From NCBI RefSeq assembly GCF_000282975.1, contig NZ_ALJC01000087.1, positions 1 to 64,000 of the forward strand: DNA of 64,000 nucleotides, written 5' to 3'. The position numbers and the translations under genes were made by a program. The notes beneath the pieces are model-generated. The model saw only the letters and a list, made by a program, of their open reading frames with translations, was not told the origin of the DNA and did no database searches. Shown piece after piece: positions 36,216-46,243 of this stretch (its first letter is position 1; every line of letters begins with the position of its first letter). Source of the DNA: Pseudomonas psychrophila HA-4 (GTDB taxonomy: Bacteria > Pseudomonadota > Gammaproteobacteria > Pseudomonadales > Pseudomonadaceae).

Positions 36216-37559
36216 CTAGGCTTTACGCCGAGCGAGCACCCAACCCAGCAACAGCACCAGCACCACAATCGCGCCCCAGGCCAGCGCCGGGGCGTAGTTG
36301 ATCAGCCAGCTCACCGGTGTTTTATCCGACAGAATGCTGGTCACCTCCTGTTCATCCGGCCCGGAGCCTGGCACTTGCCCAAATGTCGAGCGCACGTAGC
36401 GGGCCAGCGCGGCGATTTGCTCGTTGTTCATTTGGTCGCGGAAACCGGGCATGAGGATGTGCTTGCCATCTATTTCGAGGTTGATGCCCCCGGCAATGAC
36501 TTGCACCAGGTTATTGGGATGGGCCGAGCGTAAGTCGCGCAACCGACCTAAATCCGGCCCTGCGGTGCCCGTGCCGTCGACCCCGTGACAACTGGCACAC
36601 GCTGATTGATACAGCACGGCGCCATCGGTGGTGGCGTTGTTGGCCAGATTGCGCCAGCCGGTAATCGGTCCCTCAACCGTGTCGGGGTCGACGCGGGCCG
36701 GGCGTGAGGGCGCAGCAGGCAATGCTTGGGTAATGACCGGTGGCACCTGGCGCAAATAGGCAATGATGTCGGTCATGTCGCTGTCGCCCAGATGGCTCAG
36801 GCTACGGCTCACAGCCAGGCCCATATCACCCCCTGCGACCGCCACCGGGTTATGGCCTTTTTGCAGAAACTGTTTGAGTTCCTGATCGCTCCAGCTGCCC
36901 AGCCCGGACGGATCGTTGGTGAGGTTGGGGGCTTGCCAGCCGCCGACAAACGCGCCGCCCAAGTGCTGCTCCGGCAACTCCGCCATGAGAACCCCGCGTG
37001 GTGTGTGGCACGCGCTGCAATGCCCGAGGGCTTCAACCAGATATCGCCCGCGTTCTGCCGACTCACCTTGTGCAGGTTTCTCGCCTGCCGCGTGTCCTTC
37101 CTTCAAGTAGAGCAAGTTCCAGGCAATCATGGCTGGCCTTACGAACGGGAAGCCCAGATCGGTTGCGCGCACTTCATGGTTGACCGCAGGCACGCTCTGC
37201 AAATAGGCGTAGAGCGCCGATACATCGGCATCGTTGATGCCGGTGTAGGACGTGTAAGGCATTGCCGGGTACAGCCAGCCTTTACCGGGAGCGCGGCCTT
37301 TGCGCAGGGCATCACGCAATTGCGCTTCGCTCCAGCCGCCGATACCGGTGAGCGTGTCCGGGGTGATGTTGGAGGCATAAATAGGCCCCAAGGGGCTGGC
37401 AATTGCAGCGCCGCCCGCCAGGTTCTCGCCATGGCAGCCCGCGCAATCGGCCGCCGTGGCGATGTATTTGCCGCGTTCAATCGTGCTGGCATCGCTTGAC
37501 TGAGCACTGGCCCACTGTGTGCCGAGGGCGAGGGTGACGGCTATCAGGGCTTTACGCAT
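36216..37559 (-). CDS. Triheme cytochrome c subunit of membrane dehydrogenase
   Basis: 447 aa. The signal peptide ends WASAQ. Three class I haem motifs are visible: CAGCH (C39-H43), CSACH (middle) and CASCH (C-terminal third). A C-terminal membrane helix (PALAWGAIVVLVLLLGWVLA) anchors it. It takes electrons from the flavin subunit encoded just upstream and passes them to ubiquinone or an oxidase. The layout equals the cytochrome subunits of gluconate, 2-ketogluconate, sorbitol and fructose dehydrogenases. Spacing to the flavoprotein gene is 1 nt. Confidence 0.92.
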   Translation of the reverse strand: MRKALIAVTLALGTQWASAQSSDASTIERGKYIATAADCAGCHGENLAGGAAIASPLGPIYASNITPDTLTGIGGWSEAQLRDALRKGRAPGKGWLYPAMPYTSYTGINDADVSALYAYLQSVPAVNHEVRATDLGFPFVRPAMIAWNLLYLKEGHAAGEKPAQGESAERGRYLVEALGHCSACHTPRGVLMAELPEQHLGGAFVGGWQAPNLTNDPSGLGSWSDQELKQFLQKGHNPVAVAGGDMGLAVSRSLSHLGDSDMTDIIAYLRQVPPVITQALPAAPSRPARVDPDTVEGPITGWRNLANNATTDGAVLYQSACASCHGVDGTGTAGPDLGRLRDLRSAHPNNLVQVIAGGINLEIDGKHILMPGFRDQMNNEQIAALARYVRSTFGQVPGSGPDEQEVTSILSDKTPVSWLINYAPALAWGAIVVLVLLLGWVLARRKA

Positions 37560-37560
37560 G

Positions 37561-39153
37561 TCACACCTCCTTGGCGATATGTTTGCCAGCGCGGATGGCC
37601 AGCGCCATCCCGGTCAGGGTGGGGTTTACACCGCCCGCCGTGGGCATGACCCCGGTGGTCACCAGGAACAGGTTCTGGTGATCAAAACAGCGCAGATCCC
37701 GGTCCACTACAGCATCCTCCGCCTGGGTGCCCATGCGTACCGTGCCCATGATGTGCTGCTGGCAAATCCATTTTGTGGGTGCACTGATCCGCGTGCCGTT
37801 GGTGGCTTGTAGGAAGTTGGCAAAGTCGTCCATCAGCCGGGGCAGGTTGGCGTTGGTGTAGTCCGAAATTCGGTAGTCCAAGCGCAATCCCGGTAAACCG
37901 AGCGAATCTTTGAAGCCGGGGTTCAGAGATATGCCGTTGGCCTTGTCGGGCAAATCTTCGGTCAACGCTTCAAAGGTAAAAATACGGGCTGAGCGATCGT
38001 GGATTTCGTCATCCAGCGCGGCACCGATCTTGCGCTCCGACAGGGCTGTTTCGGCAATGCCCACAGTAGGCGGGTTGTTCAGCAAGTCATAGCGCGTCGA
38101 AGGAATGCGCGTGCGGTCTGGCTGATTGCGCCGCTGCATGATCGCGCCGTGAATGTTCTGCCCGCGTCCGGCCCATAACGGCTCCGACGAGAGCAGGGTC
38201 ATGTCGATGGTGGGGTGAACCATCAGGTTGCGACCTACCATGCCCGAACGCGCCCCGAGGTTGTTCATCAGCATCAGCTTGGGGGTTTCAAAGCCATGGC
38301 CGGCCAGCACATAGACTTTGGCCGTGAGCCGCGTGGCGGCACGGTTGGGCGTCAGGTAGTGGAGGGCGGTTACCTTGCCGTCCGCGCCGGTTTCGATCTT
38401 GTGCACAATGGCGTTGCTGCGCAGGTCGACGCCCAACTTGCGGATCTTTTCGACGACGTGATACCCCGAGTGCTTGGCGCCGATCGGGCAGTTCCAGTTG
38501 CACATGTTGTTGCCAATGCACGCGGGCCGGCCGTCATAGGGTTTGCTGATGCGTGACGAAGGGGCGACGTCGATGCGATAACCCTTGGTTGCAATTTGTT
38601 GCTGCAAGCGCTGAATGGCGTAGGGCTTGGCTTCGGCGGGCAGCGGAAAAGGCCTGGAGCGGGGTGGGTAGGTGTACCCCAACCCTTGGCCGGATTCGTC
38701 GTAATCGGCGATGCCGTTGACTCCGATTTCGTACTCGGCGTCGCAATAGAACGGCTCAATCTCGGCGTAGGTGATGGGCCAATCCACGGCGAGGCCGAAG
38801 CTGGACTTCAGGCTCATGTCTTCGGGAAGCAAGCGCCAGGTGGCCGCTGTCCAGTGCCGTGAGGTGCCGCCCACTGAACGCAAGGTGCCGGGGAACACAT
38901 CGATCCCTTCGAGGTGTGGGTTGATATAGCCGGGGCTGAAGCTGTTGGGCGCGTAGGGTACATCCGGGAACAGCGCGTTGAAGTTGTTCTGGCGGGCCGA
39001 GTTACGAAAGTTATCGGTGACTTTCCAGTCCGTGGTTTCAGGCCCAGCTTCCAGCACGATGACTTTTTTCCCGGCGCGGGCCAGTTCCAGCGCCACCATG
39101 GAACCCAATGAACCTGAGCCCACGACAATCACGTCAGCATCGTAATCGCTCAT
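37561..39153 (-). CDS. GMC flavoprotein subunit of sugar (acid) dehydrogenase
   Basis: 530 aa. N-terminal FAD motif VIVVGSGSLGSMVALELARAG, a GMC-like GGTSRHWTAATWR stretch near residue 95, and a C-terminal active-site region with HIMGTVRMG and NPTLT. No signal peptide: it would be exported with the Tat-carrying small subunit. At 530 aa it is nearer the fructose/sorbitol dehydrogenase flavoproteins than the roughly 590-aa Pseudomonas gluconate 2-dehydrogenase (recalled). Which sugar or sugar acid it oxidises is not determined. It overlaps the small subunit gene by 4 nt. Confidence 0.85.
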   Translation of the reverse strand: MSDYDADVIVVGSGSLGSMVALELARAGKKVIVLEAGPETTDWKVTDNFRNSARQNNFNALFPDVPYAPNSFSPGYINPHLEGIDVFPGTLRSVGGTSRHWTAATWRLLPEDMSLKSSFGLAVDWPITYAEIEPFYCDAEYEIGVNGIADYDESGQGLGYTYPPRSRPFPLPAEAKPYAIQRLQQQIATKGYRIDVAPSSRISKPYDGRPACIGNNMCNWNCPIGAKHSGYHVVEKIRKLGVDLRSNAIVHKIETGADGKVTALHYLTPNRAATRLTAKVYVLAGHGFETPKLMLMNNLGARSGMVGRNLMVHPTIDMTLLSSEPLWAGRGQNIHGAIMQRRNQPDRTRIPSTRYDLLNNPPTVGIAETALSERKIGAALDDEIHDRSARIFTFEALTEDLPDKANGISLNPGFKDSLGLPGLRLDYRISDYTNANLPRLMDDFANFLQATNGTRISAPTKWICQQHIMGTVRMGTQAEDAVVDRDLRCFDHQNLFLVTTGVMPTAGGVNPTLTGMALAIRAGKHIAKEV

Positions 39154-39794
39154 TTCCTTGCCTCCTGGCCCAGTGCGGCGCGGGCAGCCTCGATTGACTC
39201 GAACCGGCCTGCGGCATAGGCGTGCCAGGCTGGATCAGGGGCGGCGATGGTGTAGTGCTTCAACGGCTGATAAGCCCAGGTGGTGGCGCCTTCTGGCAAG
39301 TCGGAAGCGTCGACCCCGCGTGGCGTGTCTCGCCACCAGCCTGCCGGGCCAGGTGGGTAGCTCTGCGCGGGGATAATGCCGCCGGTCTTGGCATACGCCT
39401 GCATTTCAAGAAACGTGGCGAAGGCGGCGTCATCCTCGAGAATCCGCCCCGACGGCGTGCCGACATAGCCCAAATACCAGGGTTTGGCGATGATCAGTGC
39501 CGTGTCCAGATCTGTACCGCTGAGGGCCGACAGACCCGCTTCGCGGTTGGTGCTTGCCGCCAGGGTTTTGTGCAATGCGGCGAGATGTGCGGCAAAGCCT
39601 GCATGGCGTTCAGTCAGCAAGGCCTCGATCCGTGCGGCGGCGCCGGGGGTCAGATTGTCGGCGCCGGTAATGATCCGGCTCACCTCGCGAAACGCATTTG
39701 AAGCAGACCCTGCGGCCAATAGCGCACTCGACCAATATAAGGCAGGCGGTATTAACGCGAGTGATACAAGAAAGGAGCGACGATCCATAGACAT
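39150..39794 (-). CDS. Small subunit of FAD-dependent sugar dehydrogenase
   Basis: 214 aa. The N-terminus MDRRSFLVSLALIPPALYWSS resembles a Tat-type signal (one RR, hydrophobic core) and would carry the flavoprotein across the inner membrane. The rest is a helical domain of the gluconate dehydrogenase subunit 3/sorbitol dehydrogenase family, ending in the typical WxHYAAGRF-like stretch (WHAYAAGRFESIEAAR). Start at ATG 39794 with AGGGTGG upstream; 39788 also possible. First gene of the operon. Confidence 0.82.
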   Translation of the reverse strand: MSMDRRSFLVSLALIPPALYWSSALLAAGSASNAFREVSRIITGADNLTPGAAARIEALLTERHAGFAAHLAALHKTLAASTNREAGLSALSGTDLDTALIIAKPWYLGYVGTPSGRILEDDAAFATFLEMQAYAKTGGIIPAQSYPPGPAGWWRDTPRGVDASDLPEGATTWAYQPLKHYTIAAPDPAWHAYAAGRFESIEAARAALGQEARK

Positions 39795-40001
39795 ATTGGC
39801 CACCCTGGCAAACTGATTAACGTCCGGTGTTAATACTTCCAAAGTTGTTTATAGCCAAAATACAACTAACAGCAAGTTTTGATGGTTAGTCAGAGAGGGG
39901 ACTTTCAGATTAATAAAACGGGCGTTGAATATTTAGGGGGGGCGGTGACTCTAATGCGATTTTTTATATATAGGCATTGGTAATGCAAATCATTATTGAT
40001 T

Positions 40002-40068
40002 TGTATGAGCGAGCTTGCCTCACGATCTTTTAAATAATCAAAAGATCGCGAGGCAGCTCGCTCATACA
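40002..40068. repeat. Palindromic repeat downstream of uvrB
   Basis: Arms of about 29-30 nt: 40002-40031 (TGTATGAGCGAGCTTGCCTC...) and 40040-40068 (...GGCAGCTCGCTCATACA), complementary except for a short internal bulge. It lies 23 bp past the uvrB stop and probably forms its 3' end. Confidence 0.8.
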
Positions 40069-40090
40069 GTGAAGTGTGAGGTTTAAAAAA

Positions 40091-42106
<2,016 letters not shown>

Positions 42107-42439
42107 AACGGACCTCTGGATTCACTTCTGCAGTGGTATGGACCCTGTAAAAGCGAGAAAGACTGCATACGACGCATGCCGCAGAACAAACAGGATACGG
42201 CTAAATATGGAGATCGTGACTGACTGTTTCAAGGCGCAATGCTGGCACGGTCATTTCGATGAATATTGCAATTAGACCAGTGGGCTGAAAATAAACCGAA
42301 ATACTTGCCCAAAACCGGGAATCGCCTGTTGCCCCAATCGCGATCAGCTTTATACTTGCTCCCCGTTTGTGCACCGCTCTAGTGCAATCGGCTGGAGCGT
42401 TGTCACCCCCTCCATTCCCCATTCAGAGCCGCCGTAATA
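42107..42439. other. 333-bp divergent region between uvrB and tyrB
   Basis: It should hold the two divergent promoters. I looked for a CTG-N10-CAG LexA box on the uvrB side and saw no acceptable match. A dyad-rich stretch TTTGTGCACCGCTCTAGTGCAAT at 42363-42387 is in the tyrB leader; its role is unknown. Confidence 0.45.
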
Positions 42440-43636
42440 ATGAGCCTTTTCTCCGCTGTCGAAATGGCACCACGCGATCCTATCCTGGGCCTCAACGAAG
42501 CATTTAACGCCGATACTCGTACCAGCAAAGTCAATCTTGGGGTCGGTGTTTACTGCAACGAGGAGGGACGAATTCCACTCTTGCGTGCCGTTGTCGAAGC
42601 CGAAACGATCCGGGTTGCTCAACATGCGTCGCGCGGCTACCTGCCGATCGATGGCATTGCAGCCTACGACCAAGCGGTGCAGAAACTGCTGTTCGGCGCA
42701 GAGTCGCCGCTGCTGGCTGCCGGCCGTGTGATCACCACCCAAGCCGTTGGCGGTACAGGCGCACTAAAAATTGGTGCTGACTTCCTCAAGCAACTGCAGC
42801 CGAACGCTGTGGTCGCCATCAGCGATCCAAGCTGGGAAAACCACCGCGCGTTGTTCGAAACCGCTGGTTTCCCGGTGCAGAACTATCGTTACTACGACGC
42901 CGCCAGCCACGATGTAAACCGTACCGGCATGCTCGAAGACCTCAACGCCTTGCCAGCAGGTTCGATCGTTGTACTGCACGCTTGCTGCCACAACCCGACC
43001 GGTGTCGACCTGACACCGGCCGACTGGCAGAACGTGCTGGACGTGGTTAAAGCCAAAGGCCTGATTCCGTTTCTCGACATGGCATATCAAGGCTTTGGCG
43101 ACGGCATCGCCGAAGACGCCGCCGCCGTCCGCTTGTTTGCGGACTCGGGCCTGAGCTTTTTTGTTTCCAGCTCATTCTCCAAGTCGTTTTCGCTGTACGG
43201 CGAGCGCGTGGGTGCGTTGTCGATCATTACCGAATCCAAGGAAGAGAGCGCGCGCGTTCTGTCCCAGGTCAAGCGTGTGATCCGCACCAACTACTCCAAC
43301 CCGCCGACCCACGGCGCAAGCATTGTTGCAGCAGTCCTCAACAGCCCAGAGCTGCGAGCCAACTGGGAAGAAGAACTGGCCGAAATGCGCTTGCGCATTC
43401 GCGGCATGCGTTTGCAGATGGTTGAGTCGCTGGCAAAAAAAGCCCCAGGTCACGATTTCAGTTTTGTTGCGCGTCAGCGTGGCATGTTCTCGTACTCCGG
43501 TCTGACCGTTGAACAGGTGGCGCGTTTGCGCTCCGAGTTCGGCATCTACGCCCTCGACACCGGCCGTATCTGCGTCGCTTCTTTGAACCAGAACAACATT
43601 GAAGCGGTCACTGACGCCATTGTTCAGGTCATCTGA
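42440..43636 (+). CDS. tyrB: Aromatic amino acid aminotransferase (TyrB/AspC family)
   Basis: 398-aa class I PLP aminotransferase. PLP lysine in SSSFSKSFSLYGERVGAL (about residue 247). Substrate arginines lie in the N-terminal strand and in the C-terminal GRICVASLN. It moves the amino group between aspartate or aromatic amino acids and 2-oxoglutarate. The sequence does not settle whether aspartate or tyrosine/phenylalanine is preferred. Terminator follows immediately, then tRNA-Asn. Confidence 0.88.
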   Translation: MSLFSAVEMAPRDPILGLNEAFNADTRTSKVNLGVGVYCNEEGRIPLLRAVVEAETIRVAQHASRGYLPIDGIAAYDQAVQKLLFGAESPLLAAGRVITTQAVGGTGALKIGADFLKQLQPNAVVAISDPSWENHRALFETAGFPVQNYRYYDAASHDVNRTGMLEDLNALPAGSIVVLHACCHNPTGVDLTPADWQNVLDVVKAKGLIPFLDMAYQGFGDGIAEDAAAVRLFADSGLSFFVSSSFSKSFSLYGERVGALSIITESKEESARVLSQVKRVIRTNYSNPPTHGASIVAAVLNSPELRANWEEELAEMRLRIRGMRLQMVESLAKKAPGHDFSFVARQRGMFSYSGLTVEQVARLRSEFGIYALDTGRICVASLNQNNIEAVTDAIVQVI

Positions 43637-43646
43637 TTAATGCGCT

Positions 43647-43680
43647 GAGAAGTCATCGGAGGTGTTGACTTCTCTTTTTA
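43647..43680 (+). terminator. Terminator of tyrB
   Basis: GAGAAGTCA (43647-43655) and TGACTTCTC (43666-43674) form a perfect 9-bp stem with a 10-nt loop, followed by TTTTTA. It lies 10 nt past the tyrB stop and 21 nt before the tRNA gene. Confidence 0.88.
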
Positions 43681-43701
43681 TATCAGTAAGATAGACGCCA
43701 T

Positions 43702-43777
43702 TCCGCGATAGCTCAGTTGGTAGAGCAAATGACTGTTAATCATTGGGTCCCTGGTTCGAGTCCAGGTCGTGGAGCCA
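43702..43777 (+). tRNA. tRNA-Asn (GTT)
   Basis: A 76-nt cloverleaf with encoded CCA. Acceptor stem TCCGCGA/TCGTGGA with one G-U pair, D-loop AGCTCAGTTGGTAGAGC, anticodon loop CTGTTAA (anticodon GTT), and T-arm GGTTCGAGTCC. It reads asparagine codons AAC and AAU. Confidence 0.97.
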
Positions 43778-43820
43778 GACAAGGTTAAAGACGCAGCTTT
43801 TAAAGCGTCTGAAACCACCA

Positions 43821-43844
43821 AAAACCCGCCTTCTGGCGGGTTTT
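43821..43844 (+). terminator. Terminator after tRNA-Asn
   Basis: AAAACCCGCC-TTCT-GGCGGGTTTT with further Ts (TTTTTTCG): a compact intrinsic terminator 43 nt after the tRNA end. Confidence 0.9.
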
Positions 43845-43908
43845 TTCGTTCTAGCCTTTTATCAGGCATTCCCCCTGAGCGTGATTGCCATTGGGTTTAA
43901 GGTTGGGC

Positions 43909-43926
43909 GCGAGCTTGCTCGCGATC
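43909..43926. repeat. Single arm of the intergenic palindrome family
   Basis: GCGAGCTTGCTCGCGATC is one half-unit of the dispersed repeat. It contains a self-complementary GCGAGC-TT-GCTCGC. The second arm is missing, so this is a decayed or solitary unit. Confidence 0.55.
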
Positions 43927-43987
43927 AATTAATCAGATTTTGATTGGGTGCCCCCCCTTAAACCACGCGGGTCGAACGCAGGACATA

Positions 43988-45220
43988 TCATGCTTTCTGC
44001 GTGTTAACGGGCGTCAAGGCGGTCACCTTGACCAATGCTTGCGCAAACAGCCTGGCGGCAATCAATCCACACAAAGCGCACAGCGCCCAGAGTGTTGCCC
44101 AGCCCCAATGACTGATGGTTGCAGAGGCTGCGATGGGGGTGAGGAACAGTCCAAGAAAAACCCCGCTGTTACCCATCGAAAGCGCAGTGCCTGAGCGTTG
44201 TGCGCCTGCCAATGTGGCCAATTCTGCATACGCCACGCCGTGCCAGATCGACACTACAATACCCGCCAGAATCACGGCGAGGGGCAGCGCAATGCTGGCC
44301 AGTAAAGAGGGCGTTTCGAGCACGCTGGCGGCGATGCTCAGCCCTGCAAACGCCGCCGCGCAGAATAAGGCGCAGCCTTTGAGGTAAGCGCGGCGATTGT
44401 TCAGTCGATCTGTCCAGTGACCGCTCCACAGGCGACCGATGACTGCACCGATCTGAATCAATACCAGAACCAGCGATACCGTCGTCACGCTGAGGCCCAG
44501 CGCATCGTGGAAGAACACCCCGGCATACGTCAGTACGGCAAATTGCGGTGCGCACAGCACGCTGATCGCCAGCACCGCACGCCACACCTGCTTGTCGCGC
44601 AGCGGACTCAAGCGCGGAATTTCGGTCTTCGGTTGAGTCAGGTTCGGCTCATGGATCCACAACCAAACCAACCCGCTGCACAGTAGGCATAACGCGGCCG
44701 CCGTACCAAAAACAATGCTGAAGCCATAACGGTGGGCGAGCCACGGCAATAACACCGCACCCAGCGCGTAGCCTGTGGGCACGGCGGTTTGCCGGATGCT
44801 CATGGCCAGTCCTCGTTCGCGCTCCTGAAACCAGAGCATGATTGCCCGGCCGCTGGCGCCATTGACGCTGCTGCCCAGCAAGCCGGTTGCGAACAACCCG
44901 AGGCAAAGCCCCTGCACCGTAAGCGTGTGGGCCGAGAAAGCGGCGAGGATAAGCAGCGACAATGCCACGCTCAGCAACCCCGTCAACAGTACAGGCCGAT
45001 CGCCCCAGCGATCAGTCAGCAGGCCCCAGGGGATTTCACTGACGGCGATGCCCAATCCCAGGATGCCCAAGGCCAGCCCCAGTTCGCTGTTTGACAGGTG
45101 ATAAGTGCTGCGCAGGTACACCGCTGTTGCAGGCACGCCCCCGACTACGCATGAAAAACTGACGTTCGCGGAGACCCCGGCAGCCAGCACTTTCCAGCGA
45201 TGTTGGTTATTAAGCCCCAT
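43988..45220 (-). CDS. MFS transporter
   Basis: 410 aa, about 12 membrane helices with the MFS loop 2-3 motif GLLTDRWGDRPVLL. It resembles the cyanate/nitrate-like or aromatic exporter branch, without a clear substrate. It is divergent from a LysR gene, 103 bp away, the usual set-up of a LysR-regulated transporter. Confidence 0.82.
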   Translation of the reverse strand: MGLNNQHRWKVLAAGVSANVSFSCVVGGVPATAVYLRSTYHLSNSELGLALGILGLGIAVSEIPWGLLTDRWGDRPVLLTGLLSVALSLLILAAFSAHTLTVQGLCLGLFATGLLGSSVNGASGRAIMLWFQERERGLAMSIRQTAVPTGYALGAVLLPWLAHRYGFSIVFGTAAALCLLCSGLVWLWIHEPNLTQPKTEIPRLSPLRDKQVWRAVLAISVLCAPQFAVLTYAGVFFHDALGLSVTTVSLVLVLIQIGAVIGRLWSGHWTDRLNNRRAYLKGCALFCAAAFAGLSIAASVLETPSLLASIALPLAVILAGIVVSIWHGVAYAELATLAGAQRSGTALSMGNSGVFLGLFLTPIAASATISHWGWATLWALCALCGLIAARLFAQALVKVTALTPVNTQKA

Positions 45221-45323
45221 TAACCCTCTCCCGATATGTGACTTGTGAGAGGCCAGCGTCCCATGCCAAGATCGTTCGTAAAATCAACTAATTTTTAAAA
45301 TGATCCCGAAAAACAGGACAGTT

Positions 45324-46199
45324 ATGCGCCCAGTCAGTTTTGATATTGATGTGCTGCGAAGTTTTGTCTGTGGGGTGGAGTCCGGGAGTTTTGCGGCGGC
45401 GGCAGACAAGCTCGCACGTTCGACATCGGCCATCAGCGCGCAAATGAAAAAGCTTGAGGCGCAGGTTGGTGTGCCCTTGTTGCGTAAGGCGGGCCGGGGG
45501 CTTGAGTTGACGCAGGCCGGAGAGCAATTGCACGACTATGCGCGGCGTCTGCTGAGCCTGAATGATGAAGCGGTGTTCGCCGTCTCTGAAACGTCTCTTC
45601 AAGGCTGGGTGCGTTTTGGCCTGCAAGAAGACCTCAGCGGATTTTTGCCTTCGGTGCTGGGCCAGTTCACCCGTGCTCATCCTCAGGTCCGGGTTGAGGC
45701 GCAAATAGCGCGAAATGCCGAGTTACTCAGTCGCTTGGAGTCCGGGGCGCTGGACATGGCGGTGGTGTGGGGCGAGGGTGGACGGCGCAGTGAGTTGATT
45801 GCCGAGTTGCCGATGCGTTGGATAGGTTCCGAGCAGCAGCCACTCGCCTGGAGAGTGTCGGGGGCAGAACCGTTGCCGCTGATCATGTTTGATACGGCGT
45901 GCCCGTTCCATGCTAAAGCCACTGAAGCGCTGGCGCGTGAAAGCATCGATTGGCGCGTCGCTTTTACCAGTTCAAGCTTGCCGGGCCTGGCCGCGGCAAC
46001 CCAGGCAGGCTTGGGTTACACCGTCAGAACCCGTCTGGGTTTGCAGACGGGCACCTGTGTACTCGATGAACAGCAGATCGGCTTGCCTGTGCTGCCTTCC
46101 ATTGCATTGACCTTGCGCTATCAACAGACCGAGCGATCGGTTGCCGTCGAGCGCTTGTCGCGCATCGTTGTGCAGGCGGTTAAATTGCAGTTGGAGTGA
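45324..46199 (+). CDS. LysR-family transcriptional regulator
   Basis: 291 aa from the ATG at 45324 (MRPVSFDIDVLRSFVCGVESGSF); an earlier in-frame ATG at 45300 is possible. Helix-turn-helix in SFAAAADKLARSTSAISAQMKKLEAQVG. It probably controls the divergent MFS gene. Confidence 0.87.
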   Translation: MRPVSFDIDVLRSFVCGVESGSFAAAADKLARSTSAISAQMKKLEAQVGVPLLRKAGRGLELTQAGEQLHDYARRLLSLNDEAVFAVSETSLQGWVRFGLQEDLSGFLPSVLGQFTRAHPQVRVEAQIARNAELLSRLESGALDMAVVWGEGGRRSELIAELPMRWIGSEQQPLAWRVSGAEPLPLIMFDTACPFHAKATEALARESIDWRVAFTSSSLPGLAAATQAGLGYTVRTRLGLQTGTCVLDEQQIGLPVLPSIALTLRYQQTERSVAVERLSRIVVQAVKLQLE

Positions 46200-46202
46200 G
46201 CA

Positions 46203-46226
46203 GTCGAGGGCGTGTGCTCCCTCGAC
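46203..46226. terminator. Shared stem-loop between convergent genes
   Basis: GTCGAGGG (46203-46210) and CCCTCGAC (46219-46226) form a perfect 8-bp stem with an 8-nt loop. It lies between the LysR gene and the TonB receptor gene, which converge. T-runs are weak. Confidence 0.6.
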
Positions 46227-46243
46227 GTGCAACGTGTATTGGT

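Noticed and set aside
42107-42250. LexA box upstream of uvrB
   Set aside because: I looked for CTG-N10-CAG with AT-rich centre on both strands and saw no acceptable match.
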